64,000 nucleotides of DNA from Pseudomonas sp. B21-023 (lineage in GTDB: Bacteria; Pseudomonadota; Gammaproteobacteria; Pseudomonadales; Pseudomonadaceae): assembly GCF_024749165.1 (NCBI RefSeq), contig NZ_CP087190.1, positions 5,553,501 through 5,617,500 of the forward strand, in the 5' to 3' direction. A program made the translations under genes and the position numbers. The notes beneath the pieces are model-generated. The model was not told the origin of the DNA and searched no databases. It saw only the letters and a list, made by a program, of their open reading frames with translations. Positions 26,780-35,180 of the stretch are shown here, one piece after another; position 1 is the first letter of the stretch, and each line of letters starts with the position of its first letter.

Positions 26780-29700
26780 ATGTCCGACGCTCTCTGGGCC
26801 GCCCGCGAAGGCGATGCGCTGCTGCACACCTCGGTGATGGCCGACATCATCGGCGGCGTGCTGGAAGTCGCCGCCAACGTCGCCATCGGCGCCCTGGCCA
26901 CCGCCGCGGTGGCCGCGGCATTGGGCATTACCGTGGTCACCGGCGGCCTGGGCTGCTTCGTGCTTGGCGCGGTGGTGGGCCTGGTGGTCGGCGTGGTCAT
27001 GGCCAAGACCGGCGCCGACACCGGGCTCAGTCGATTATGCGAGGGCATCGGCAACGCCCTGTTCCCGCCGACCGTGCAAGCCACCATCGCCAGTGGCTCG
27101 CCCAACACCAAGACCAACGGCAAGCGCGCCGCGCGCGCGGCCGGCGTGGTCACCGCGCCCTCGGCCCCGGCCAGTGGCGGGGGCGGGGGCGCGCAGGCCG
27201 AGGAACAGGAAGAGACCTTCCTCGACATGGCCAAGGGCTTCTTCTCGCAGATGTGGCGGCCGACCGTCGCCAGCCCCGCGCCCAACACCCAGGAAGCCCC
27301 CGACGACAAGGTGCTGTGCACCAAGCACCCGCCGATGCCGCCGCAGTACCTTGCCGAAGGTTCGAGCAAGGTATTGATCAACGGCCACCCGGCCTGCCGC
27401 AGCGGCGATCGCAGCACCTGCGAGGCGGTGATCGTCGATGGCGGGCTGGTGTCGGACAACGTGCGCATCGGCGGCGGGCCGATCGTGGTGCGCGAGATCC
27501 GCAGCGGCAAGACACCGGGGATCGGCCTGGCGATCACGGCGTTGATGATGTTGCGGGGGCGGGGGGGGAAGTTTTATAGCAAGTTTGGGTGCATGTTGAT
27601 TGGGGGCGTCACCAACTTGGTGACCAGCCAAGTCACCAGTGCCCTCACTTCGGCCATCGCCGGCTCACCCAACCCGGTGCACGCGCCCACTGGCGCGAAG
27701 ATCCTCAATGGTGAGGCCGAGTTGGATTTCGAGCTGCCGGCACTGATCCCACTGGACTGGCAGCGCTACTACAACAGCCATGGCGAGCGTGAGGCAGGAC
27801 TGCTCGGCAGCGGCTGGAGCGTACCTTACGAGGTCCATATCGACGTCATACCCCATCCCGATGGCGGTGAAAGCCTGGTCTTCAACGATGAGCAGGCCCG
27901 AGCAATCGACATGGGGCATCTCCCGCTGGGTGATGCGCTTTATAGCACCGGCGAAGGCCTGAGCGTGCGCCGAGCACTCAACGGTGAGGTACTGATCGAA
28001 GATCGTGATGGCCGCTATCGTCTATTTGAGCAGGTGCCCGGCAACCCAGCCAGATTGCGCTTGAGCCAGATCGGCGACCGCAACGACAATCGTGTCTACC
28101 TGGACTATGACGACCGCGGGCGCCTGCGCGGCCTGCGGGACACCTTCGGCCTGGTCGAGGTGGAACTGCACTACAGCCCGCAATGGCCTCAACGTGTCAG
28201 CCATGTGCAACGCCGCTTCGCCGATACCAGCACCGAACAACTGGTCAGTTACAACTACGACGACAGAGGAAACCTCACCGAGGTGCGAGACGCCCAGGGC
28301 CAGGTGAAACGACGCTTCGCCTATGACCAGGGCCAGAGAATGATCGAGCACCAACTGCCAACCGGCCTGCGCTGCCATTACGAGTGGGTGCTGACCGAAG
28401 ATGGCTGGCGTGTGGCTCGGCACTGGACCGACGAAGGTGACGAGTACCTCTTTGAGTACGATGTGGCCGCCGGTGTGACCCGTATCACCGATGGGCTTCA
28501 ACGCCAGAGCATCCGCATTTGGAACAACCAATACCAGGTTACCGCCTACACTGATGCCCTTGGCCGGACCTGGCGCTTCGACTGGAACGACGAGCGCCAA
28601 CTGCTGGCCGCCAGCGACCCGGACGGTGGGCTGTGGACGTTCGACTACGACACGTCTGGCAACCTCGCACAGACTATCGACCCTCTTGGTCGCAGTGAGT
28701 CGACACATTGGATGGAGCACTGGGCACTACCCCGCGCCTGGACCGACGCCGCCGGCAACTGCTGGCAATACGGCTACGATCAGCGTGGTAATTGTGTCCG
28801 GGAAACTGATCCGCTAGGCCTGGCAACCCGTTATCGCCATGACGGACACGGACGCACGGTCGAAATCGTCGACGCCATGGGTAAAGCCAGACAACTGCAA
28901 TGGAACGACCTGGGCCTGATCAGTGCATTTACCGATTGCTCCGGCTACACCACGCGCCTCGTCTATGACCGCCATGGCTACCTGGCCACGGTGGTCGACG
29001 CACAAGGGGAACGCACCGACTATCGCCATGATGCACAGGGACGACTGCTGGAGGTCCGCACGCCAGATGGTCGCAGCGAGCACTACCGGTACGATACCGC
29101 CAGCCTGCTGGTGCGACGTGAGGACCCCAGCGGCCATGGCTATGAGTTTCACTACGACGTTTGCGGCCGCCTGCAACGGCAGGTTGATCCCCTGGGGCGG
29201 ACCGTCGCGTACCGCTACGACACTTATGGTCGTCTGCTCAGACTGGCCAACGAGAACGGCGAAAGCTATCGATTTACCTGGGACTCCGCCGACCGGTTGG
29301 TTGAGCAGCGTGATCTAGATGGCAGCGCCCGACGCTACCACTACGACCGCCTCGACTGTCTGCAGCGCCTTGATTACATGCCTGCGCCCCATGGCTTGGG
29401 ACTGGCACTGGTACCCGGCACGCCGATGGCGCCGATCAGCCACGTCTTCGAGCGCGATGCCGGTGGTCGCCTCCTGGCCAAGGTGACCGACGACGGACGT
29501 ACCGAGCACCAATACGATGCACTCGACCAACTGCTCATGGTCCGCTTCACCGACAACCAGGGCGATAGCCAACAGCTTGGCTTTGCCTACGATGCCCTGG
29601 GTCGACTGATCGAGGAGCACGGTACATCGGGTGTTTTACGCCATCAGTACGATGAACTGGGCAATCGCATCCGCACCCAGTTACCGGACGGCCGCGAGCT

Positions 29701-31153
29701 GAACCAGCTTTACTACGGCAGTGGCTATCTGCATCAGGTGAATCTCGATGGCAAGGTGATCTGCGACTTCGAGCGTGACCGCCTGCACCGCGAAGTCCTG
29801 CGCACCCAGGGCAACCTCGATACCCACAGCGAGTACGACCGATCCGGCCGCTTGCGTTCGCGTCGGAGTCGACCGCGGGGAATGCCCAGGCAGCTGCCAG
29901 CCCCCCTGCAGCAGCACTTCGAATACGACCCGACGGACAACCTCACGACTCGCTTACGGCAGAGCCCTGGCGAGCAGCACGCACAGCATCTGCGCCACGA
30001 TGCCAGTGAACGCATCATCGCCAGCCAGCCAGCCGGTATGCAGCCGGGTGAAACCTTCGCCTATGATGCGGCAGCCAACCTGCTCGATGGCCCACAGGGT
30101 GGCTGGGTCCGCCACAATCGCGTGCTGACTTACCAGGACAAGCGTTACCGCTATGACGCTTTTGGCCGGCTCATCGAGAAGCGTAGCGCGCGGCGCGGTG
30201 TGCAGCGCTTGCGTTACGATGCCGAGCACCGTCTGATCGAAGTGCGCTCCCAGCACAGCGGACGCGAGCGCGTGGTGCGCATGCAGTACGACCCCCTTGG
30301 CAGACGCATCGCCAAGAGCGAATACGATGATACGGGGCAGTGCCTCGGCCTCACCCGGTTCGACTGGGACGGCTACCGCTTGCTCGAAGAGCGTCGCCAT
30401 GGGCAACGCTGCCTCTACCTGTATGAAGACGACAGCCATGAGCCCCTGGCCCGCGTCGACGGCCTGGGCGAGCACCAGCAGATACATCACTACCACAACG
30501 ACCTCAATGGCCTGGCGGAGCAACTGAGTGATGAAGCTGGCAACATCGTTTGGCAGGCCCGCTATCAGGTCTGGGGTAATACCGTGCAGGAACTGCGCGA
30601 GCCGGCACTCGTCGAGCAACAGAACCTGAGGTTCCAGGGCCAGTACCTTGATAGGGAAACCGGCCTGCACTACAACTTGTTCCGCTTCTACGATCCGGAT
30701 GTGGGTCGGTTTACCCAGCCGGATCCGATCGGCCTGGCGGGCGGGCTGAACTTGTACCAATACGCCCCGACACCCGCCACCTGGATCGACCCACTAGGGC
30801 TGGAAGTCTGCCGGTTGAGTAGCGCAGACAAGAAGAAGATGGGGCGCGCGCCCAAAAACATGAAAAACCCGCACCGGCACCACATCGTTCGGGAAAACGC
30901 GCCACGCAACTGGAAACAGCAGAACCGTGACTACATCCTCAATGCGCAGGCGATCATGGCCAAGCACAAAATCGACCTGAACACCGATCTACGCAATTTC
31001 ACCTGGGCGCGCAATGGCGGCAAAACCCACACTGTCGCGTCGGCCCAGAAAGTCTTCGAGCGTCTGCAGAAAGCCGATGCCAAAGGATTGAAAGCGGTGG
31101 AGCGCGAATTAAAACGCATGGGACTGGCCTTCAAACGGGGAACTTTCATCTGA
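26780..31153 (+). CDS. PrePAAR/PAAR-RHS T6SS effector with C-terminal AHH nuclease
   Basis: This 1457-residue polymorphic toxin has, in order: a prePAAR motif matching AARxxDxxxH at residues 7-16; hydrophobic helices (about 20-78); a Gly/Ala/Ser linker; a PAAR domain (about 176-245); many YD repeats of the RHS shell (for example YRYDTYGRLLRL); and the core end DPIGLAGGLNLYQY with DPLGL at about 1337-1341. The last 115 residues contain HRHHIV (His1365-Val1370) and a later GGKTHTV, a pattern of the AHH family of the HNH/EndoVII nucleases. The RHS shell is expected to cage and self-cleave the toxin. The downstream gene starts at its stop and is the likely immunity. GC and codon use change near residue 255. 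Confidence 0.9.
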   Translation: MSDALWAAREGDALLHTSVMADIIGGVLEVAANVAIGALATAAVAAALGITVVTGGLGCFVLGAVVGLVVGVVMAKTGADTGLSRLCEGIGNALFPPTVQATIASGSPNTKTNGKRAARAAGVVTAPSAPASGGGGGAQAEEQEETFLDMAKGFFSQMWRPTVASPAPNTQEAPDDKVLCTKHPPMPPQYLAEGSSKVLINGHPACRSGDRSTCEAVIVDGGLVSDNVRIGGGPIVVREIRSGKTPGIGLAITALMMLRGRGGKFYSKFGCMLIGGVTNLVTSQVTSALTSAIAGSPNPVHAPTGAKILNGEAELDFELPALIPLDWQRYYNSHGEREAGLLGSGWSVPYEVHIDVIPHPDGGESLVFNDEQARAIDMGHLPLGDALYSTGEGLSVRRALNGEVLIEDRDGRYRLFEQVPGNPARLRLSQIGDRNDNRVYLDYDDRGRLRGLRDTFGLVEVELHYSPQWPQRVSHVQRRFADTSTEQLVSYNYDDRGNLTEVRDAQGQVKRRFAYDQGQRMIEHQLPTGLRCHYEWVLTEDGWRVARHWTDEGDEYLFEYDVAAGVTRITDGLQRQSIRIWNNQYQVTAYTDALGRTWRFDWNDERQLLAASDPDGGLWTFDYDTSGNLAQTIDPLGRSESTHWMEHWALPRAWTDAAGNCWQYGYDQRGNCVRETDPLGLATRYRHDGHGRTVEIVDAMGKARQLQWNDLGLISAFTDCSGYTTRLVYDRHGYLATVVDAQGERTDYRHDAQGRLLEVRTPDGRSEHYRYDTASLLVRREDPSGHGYEFHYDVCGRLQRQVDPLGRTVAYRYDTYGRLLRLANENGESYRFTWDSADRLVEQRDLDGSARRYHYDRLDCLQRLDYMPAPHGLGLALVPGTPMAPISHVFERDAGGRLLAKVTDDGRTEHQYDALDQLLMVRFTDNQGDSQQLGFAYDALGRLIEEHGTSGVLRHQYDELGNRIRTQLPDGRELNQLYYGSGYLHQVNLDGKVICDFERDRLHREVLRTQGNLDTHSEYDRSGRLRSRRSRPRGMPRQLPAPLQQHFEYDPTDNLTTRLRQSPGEQHAQHLRHDASERIIASQPAGMQPGETFAYDAAANLLDGPQGGWVRHNRVLTYQDKRYRYDAFGRLIEKRSARRGVQRLRYDAEHRLIEVRSQHSGRERVVRMQYDPLGRRIAKSEYDDTGQCLGLTRFDWDGYRLLEERRHGQRCLYLYEDDSHEPLARVDGLGEHQQIHHYHNDLNGLAEQLSDEAGNIVWQARYQVWGNTVQELREPALVEQQNLRFQGQYLDRETGLHYNLFRFYDPDVGRFTQPDPIGLAGGLNLYQYAPTPATWIDPLGLEVCRLSSADKKKMGRAPKNMKNPHRHHIVRENAPRNWKQQNRDYILNAQAIMAKHKIDLNTDLRNFTWARNGGKTHTVASAQKVFERLQKADAKGLKAVERELKRMGLAFKRGTFI
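27555..27568 (+). repeat. G5-C-G8 tract inside the rhs gene
   Basis: Five Gs, one C and eight Gs lie in frame as CGG GGG CGG GGG GGG codons (Arg-Gly-Arg-Gly-Gly). A G8 run is prone to slippage. It is followed by unusually AT-rich codons (TTT, TAT, TTG, ATT) for about 45 bases, and marks the border between the GC-rich PAAR half and the RHS shell. Confidence 0.8.
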
Positions 31154-32295
31154 TGATCGACTGGCAACAACTCTACGAAAAGCATGAGACCAAGCTCGAC
31201 CGCCTCTATGACGATGTAGAAGAGGGCAAGCTGGAGCGGCTACGTGCGTTCGCACAGAAATACCCCCAGCTGCTGGTGCTGCCCCGCTATGGCGAGGCCG
31301 ACGAGGAAGGGCTGCTGCATATGGCCGCCCGGGCCGGACAGACTGCGAACTGTGGCCTGCTCCTGGAGCTGGGCCTGGCGCCTAACCAGCCGTATGTAGA
31401 CGAGGGCCATGCCAGTGCACTCGAGCTGGCAGCCAGTGAAGGGCACCTTGAAACCTGCGTTTGCCTGCTCGATGCCGGTGCCTGGGTCGATGGCCTGCCA
31501 CTCAGCGTCTGCCCACCGCTATACGCAGCGGCCCAATCGGGCCACAACGAGGTCGTCGCACTGCTGCTGACACGAGGCGCACAGGTCAATCGCCTGCACC
31601 GACGCGCCAATGACAGCGCACTGGACGCTGCGCGTGAATGGGGGCATCAGCGCACGGTCGATCTGCTGCTCGAACACGGCGCACGCAGCATCAACGATGT
31701 CGAGGGCGCCGATGCCGAAGGCGCCGGACAGGCCATTGTCACCTTCGTGCACAATACTGCTGGGTGGGTCCTGCCCACCGAGTTCTGCCCCCCCAGTGAA
31801 GACCCTCGCAGCACGCTGCATGTCAGCCTGATCGATAGCAAGACTGACTACAAGCTGTTGTTCACCAGCGGCCTGTACCAGGTTGCCCCGATGACCGAGT
31901 TGTTCCTCTGCCTGCCAGGTGACTGGGCACTGCCCCAGACCGGATTGCCGGTGCCAGACGCCTGGTGTTTTCCAGTAGAAATGCTGGCACGCCTCGCCGC
32001 CAGAACCTTCAAGCACGGCCCTGTGGCCGAGGGCATGCTGTTCAAGCGTGACGATCCACAGTTTGCCGACCTGCACTGGCCTTGCACGGTGGATGCGCTT
32101 TTGGCGGTGGACAAGCCTTGGAACAAGCGTGGTGATGGCGAGCGGATTCCCGAAAGTGAGAAGGTCACCCTGCTGACCCTGGCACCGGTGAAGTTCACCG
32201 GCAAGGGTGCTCCGACTGCCAAGGCCCTGACCGCACTCATGGAGCGTAAACGCAAGGCGAGCTGGAAGGTCCTGGCGCTGGAGACGCCGACTTGA
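31153..32295 (+). CDS. Putative immunity protein: ankyrin repeats plus SUFU-like domain
   Basis: The 380-residue protein has about four ankyrin repeats in residues 45-185 (for example LHMAARAGQTANCGLLLELG, LELAASEGHLETCVCLLDAG, LYAAAQSGHNEVVALLLTRG). The rest (about 195-375) resembles the Suppressor-of-fused family: LLFTSGL, TELFLCLPGDW, a Trp-rich middle and a terminal LTLAPVKF. SUFU and ankyrin proteins are both known immunity classes of polymorphic toxins. The ATG shares one base with the rhs stop, so it is coupled to the nuclease effector. No signal peptide is present, matching a cytoplasmic nuclease target. The immunity role is inferred from position and family. Confidence 0.75.
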   Translation: MIDWQQLYEKHETKLDRLYDDVEEGKLERLRAFAQKYPQLLVLPRYGEADEEGLLHMAARAGQTANCGLLLELGLAPNQPYVDEGHASALELAASEGHLETCVCLLDAGAWVDGLPLSVCPPLYAAAQSGHNEVVALLLTRGAQVNRLHRRANDSALDAAREWGHQRTVDLLLEHGARSINDVEGADAEGAGQAIVTFVHNTAGWVLPTEFCPPSEDPRSTLHVSLIDSKTDYKLLFTSGLYQVAPMTELFLCLPGDWALPQTGLPVPDAWCFPVEMLARLAARTFKHGPVAEGMLFKRDDPQFADLHWPCTVDALLAVDKPWNKRGDGERIPESEKVTLLTLAPVKFTGKGAPTAKALTALMERKRKASWKVLALETPT

Positions 32296-32450
32296 AGCAG
32301 CACTGCTCGCCCACGATAGCAGCAGGTGCCAGCAGTTAGCACGTAACGTCGCGCGTGCCTGGAAGTGACCTGATGGAAACCATCGCATTCAATGGCTTTC
32401 CAGCAAGCGTCATCGATAAAGACCAAGGCAAGTAGCTGCGGAGGATGAAC

Positions 32451-33235
32451 ATGTATGAGAACACTGCCGAACTACGCAAGGCCCTGAAGGCCCAGAACCC
32501 TCTGGAACCACCCAGCGAGAGATTACTTGCAACAGGCCTGGCGACCGGGCGCTGCCATCAAGGACACGACCAGGTTCTTGACTGTTTGTTCACCGAGCAA
32601 GCCAAGGCACGTAAGAGCGAGATCGTTGGCAACTTTCTTGTAGGTGTCGAACGTAATGAAGCGAGTCTGCGCGCGGCAATGTCGGCTTTTGCTTGCGCTA
32701 CACACCTGCCCAAACATCCCTTCACGGTGCACGATCAACTGACTTGCCAGGTTTGCAGCGCGTTCGAGCAGATCGATGTCAACTTCATGCAACTCAACCG
32801 GGTTCGTTTTTTCGTCGGAGCCGTATTAGGTGGCGATATCCTGCACATCGCGTTCATGCTGCAAGAGCACAACGCTGCGGCGAAGCTGCGACCGGAAAAT
32901 TTCGACTTGATGGTCTCTGTCATTGATCTTATCCGTAATGTTCCGGCCCCGACCAAGCCCAAGGAACTGCTCAAGCTGCTGCGCAAACTGCCAGGTATCA
33001 AGATGAGCGAAGAAGAAGGCCGGGGTTCCTCGACCTGCTTGGGCACTGCGGCATACTGCAGACGCCAGAGCACCCTGGCCTGCTGTACCGCTATACCAAC
33101 CTCGGTCTGGCACCACGCAGCGCACGCTCGTCGGACTGGAGTTACCCGATGGACTTCTGGCGCGGTGAGCATGGCCTCAACCAGGACGCCCTGCACTATT
33201 GGTTCAGCGACTATCCCGAGTTGCTCAAGGCGTAG
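32451..33235 (+). pseudogene. Unrecognised gene interrupted by a one-base frameshift
   Basis: The first 188 or so codons (starting MYENTAELRKALKAQ, with GGAGG six bases before the ATG at 32451) read as an ordinary soluble protein. At a GGGG run (33020-33023) the frame is lost: the original frame then goes on to 33326 with improbable sequence, while the frame one base back reads GFLDLLGHCGILQTPEHPG, SSDWSYPMDFWRGEHGLN and ends WFSDYPELLKA at a TAG (33233-33235). Adding one G would restore a protein of about 261 residues. I do not recognise the family; its place after an effector-immunity pair suggests a second immunity or accessory gene. It could be a real mutation, a sequencing error or a programmed shift. 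Confidence 0.7.
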
Positions 33236-33479
33236 GCCATTGGCAGGCAGATCACACAGCAACAGCCACGACCATTGCGGCAAGCAAGGTGATGAAGCCG
33301 GCTTCTTCTTCATCCAGTTCACCTGATCGGATACCGCGACCTTGGCTGCCATCGAAACTGGCCGTAGCTACCGCCCCAGGCAATTCCGCGTCGAGTAACA
33401 ATCTTTTACCGAAACCCCAGGTTTTCCCTGCGCAGCCTTTGCCTATCCTAGGCCGGGTCATCCCGCCTGCGATGGACCC
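33236..33479. other. Non-coding stretch with possible remnants of genes
   Basis: No intact gene is supported here. On the plus strand two short in-frame tails end in stops: one ends GDEAGFFFIQFT just before 33327, the next reads AAIETGRSYRPRQFRVE. On the minus strand a 69-codon frame (33252-33461) with an acidic segment and a hydrophobic end also looks partly coding. These compete, so I call none. Such debris is common downstream of RHS toxin modules, where cassettes recombine. Confidence 0.35.
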
Positions 33480-35150
33480 ATGAAAGACTCGCTCCCCAGC
33501 CGCTATGCCTGCCTGTTCCTGTGTCTGGTCTTTACGATTGCCAGTGCCCCTTTCCTGCTTGCGCACAGCTGGCTCTGGCCCTTCACCGTCATCAGCGCCC
33601 TGCTCAGCCTGGTCGGCCTCAACGACCTGCGCCAACGCCACCACGCCGTGCGCCGCAACTATCCGATCCTGGGCAATATCCGCTACCTGATCGAGACCAT
33701 TCGCCCGGAGATCCGCCAGTACCTGATCGAGGGCGACGACGACAAGCTGCCGTTCTCCCGCGCCCAGCGTTCGCTGGTCTACGCCAGGGCCAAGAACGAG
33801 AGTGCCGAGAAAGCCTTCGGCACGCTCAACGATGCCTACAAACCGGGCTTCGAGTTCATCAGCCACTCGATGCTGCCGGTGCCGATGCCCGACCCTGCGT
33901 CGTTCCGCATTCGCATCGGCGGCCCGCAGTGCCGCCAACCGTACTCGGCGTCGATCTTCAACATCTCGGCCATGAGCTTCGGCGCCCTCAGCGCCAACGC
34001 CATCGCTGCGCTGAACAAGGGCGCGCGCCTGGGCCGCTTCGCCCATGACACCGGTGAGGGCAGCATCAGCCCCTACCACCGCGAACACGGCGGCGACCTG
34101 ATCTGGGAAATCGGCAGCGGCTATTTCGGCTGCCGCAGCGAAGACGGCCAGTTCGACCCCGAGCGCTTCGCCGAGCAGGCCCGCGCCGCCCAGGTGAAGA
34201 TGATCGAGATCAAGCTCAGCCAGGGCGCCAAGCCGGGCCATGGCGGGATCCTGCCGGGGCACAAGGTCAGCGCCGAGATCGCCGCCACCCGAGGCGTGCG
34301 CGAGGGCGAGGACTGCATCTCGCCGGCCGCCCACAGTGCCTTCGCCACACCGCGGGAGCTGCTGCAGTTCGTCGCCCGGCTGCGCGAGCTGTCCGGCGGC
34401 AAGCCGGTGGGCTTCAAGTTCTGCCTGGGCCACCCGTGGGAGTTCATGGGCATCGCCAAGGCCATGCTGGCCACCGGCATCACCCCGGACTTCATCGTCG
34501 TCGACGGCAAGGAAGGCGGCACTGGCGCGGCGCCCCGGGAGTTCTCCGACAACATGGGCGTGCCGCTGCGCGAGGGCCTGATGTTCGTGCACAACACCTT
34601 GGTGGGGCTGAATCTGCGCGAGCGCATCCGCATCGGCGCGGCGGGCAAGCTGGTCAGCGCCTTTGACATCGCCAGCGTGCTGGCCATCGGCGCTGACTGG
34701 GTCAACTCCGCCCGGGGCTTCATGTTCGCCATCGGCTGCATCCAGTCGCAAAGCTGCCACACCAACAAGTGCCCGACCGGGGTGGCGACCCAGGACCCGC
34801 TGCGCCAGCGCGCGCTGGTGGTGCCGGAGAAGGCCGAGCGTGTCGCCAGCTTTCACCGCAATACCCTGCACGCCCTGGCCGAGATGCTTGCCGCCGCCGG
34901 TCTGGACCATCCTTCTGAACTCAAGCCCAAGCACCTGGCGCGGCGTATCAGCGCCAGCGAGATTGGCCTGTTCTCGCAACTGCACACCTTCCTCAAGCCA
35001 GGCGAGCTGCTCAGCGGTGCGATCGACAGCGAGTTCTATGCACGGATGTGGCGGATGGCGCGCAGTGACAGCTTTGCGCCGGAGACGGGGGAGATCGAGG
35101 TGGCGCCGGTGACGGCCAGCGTGCTGCGGAAAGAAACAGCCCCGGCATAG
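33480..35150 (+). CDS. FMN-binding glutamate synthase family protein (GltB central-domain-like)
   Basis: The 556-residue protein has two hydrophobic N-terminal segments (about residues 8-45), then the FMN-binding (beta/alpha)8 barrel of the glutamate synthase large subunit: HDTGEGSISPYH, IKLSQGAKPGHGG, DGKEGGTGAAP and the Fe-S cysteines Cys420, Cys426 and Cys431 in GCIQSQSCHTNKCPTG. It lacks the glutaminase domain of true GltB, so it is a stand-alone member whose substrate is unknown. It might be membrane-attached through its N-terminus. The ribosome site is weak. It is the first conserved gene after the T6SS cargo region and converges with the porin gene. Confidence 0.88.
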   Translation: MKDSLPSRYACLFLCLVFTIASAPFLLAHSWLWPFTVISALLSLVGLNDLRQRHHAVRRNYPILGNIRYLIETIRPEIRQYLIEGDDDKLPFSRAQRSLVYARAKNESAEKAFGTLNDAYKPGFEFISHSMLPVPMPDPASFRIRIGGPQCRQPYSASIFNISAMSFGALSANAIAALNKGARLGRFAHDTGEGSISPYHREHGGDLIWEIGSGYFGCRSEDGQFDPERFAEQARAAQVKMIEIKLSQGAKPGHGGILPGHKVSAEIAATRGVREGEDCISPAAHSAFATPRELLQFVARLRELSGGKPVGFKFCLGHPWEFMGIAKAMLATGITPDFIVVDGKEGGTGAAPREFSDNMGVPLREGLMFVHNTLVGLNLRERIRIGAAGKLVSAFDIASVLAIGADWVNSARGFMFAIGCIQSQSCHTNKCPTGVATQDPLRQRALVVPEKAERVASFHRNTLHALAEMLAAAGLDHPSELKPKHLARRISASEIGLFSQLHTFLKPGELLSGAIDSEFYARMWRMARSDSFAPETGEIEVAPVTASVLRKETAPA

Positions 35151-35160
35151 GCCGGGGCTG
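35137..35160 (-). terminator. Rho-independent terminator for the porin gene
   Basis: A perfect 10-bp stem CAGCCCCGGC / GCCGGGGCTG encloses four bases. On the minus strand it is followed by TTTCTTT, so it ends porin transcription. It overlaps the last codons of the converging glutamate-synthase-like gene. Confidence 0.85.
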
Positions 35161-35180
35161 TGGGTGACGCGGGATCAGGA

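Noticed and set aside
25070..26827. Minus-strand open frame across vgrG and the Eag gene
   Set aside because: Spans two real genes on the other strand and has only biased low-complexity sequence.
33252..33461. 69-codon minus-strand frame between the broken gene and the glutamate-synthase-like gene
   Set aside because: Part looks coding (acidic then hydrophobic end), but the first half uses rare codons (AGG, ATA, AGA, TTA) and there is no good ribosome site; kept only as ambiguous debris.
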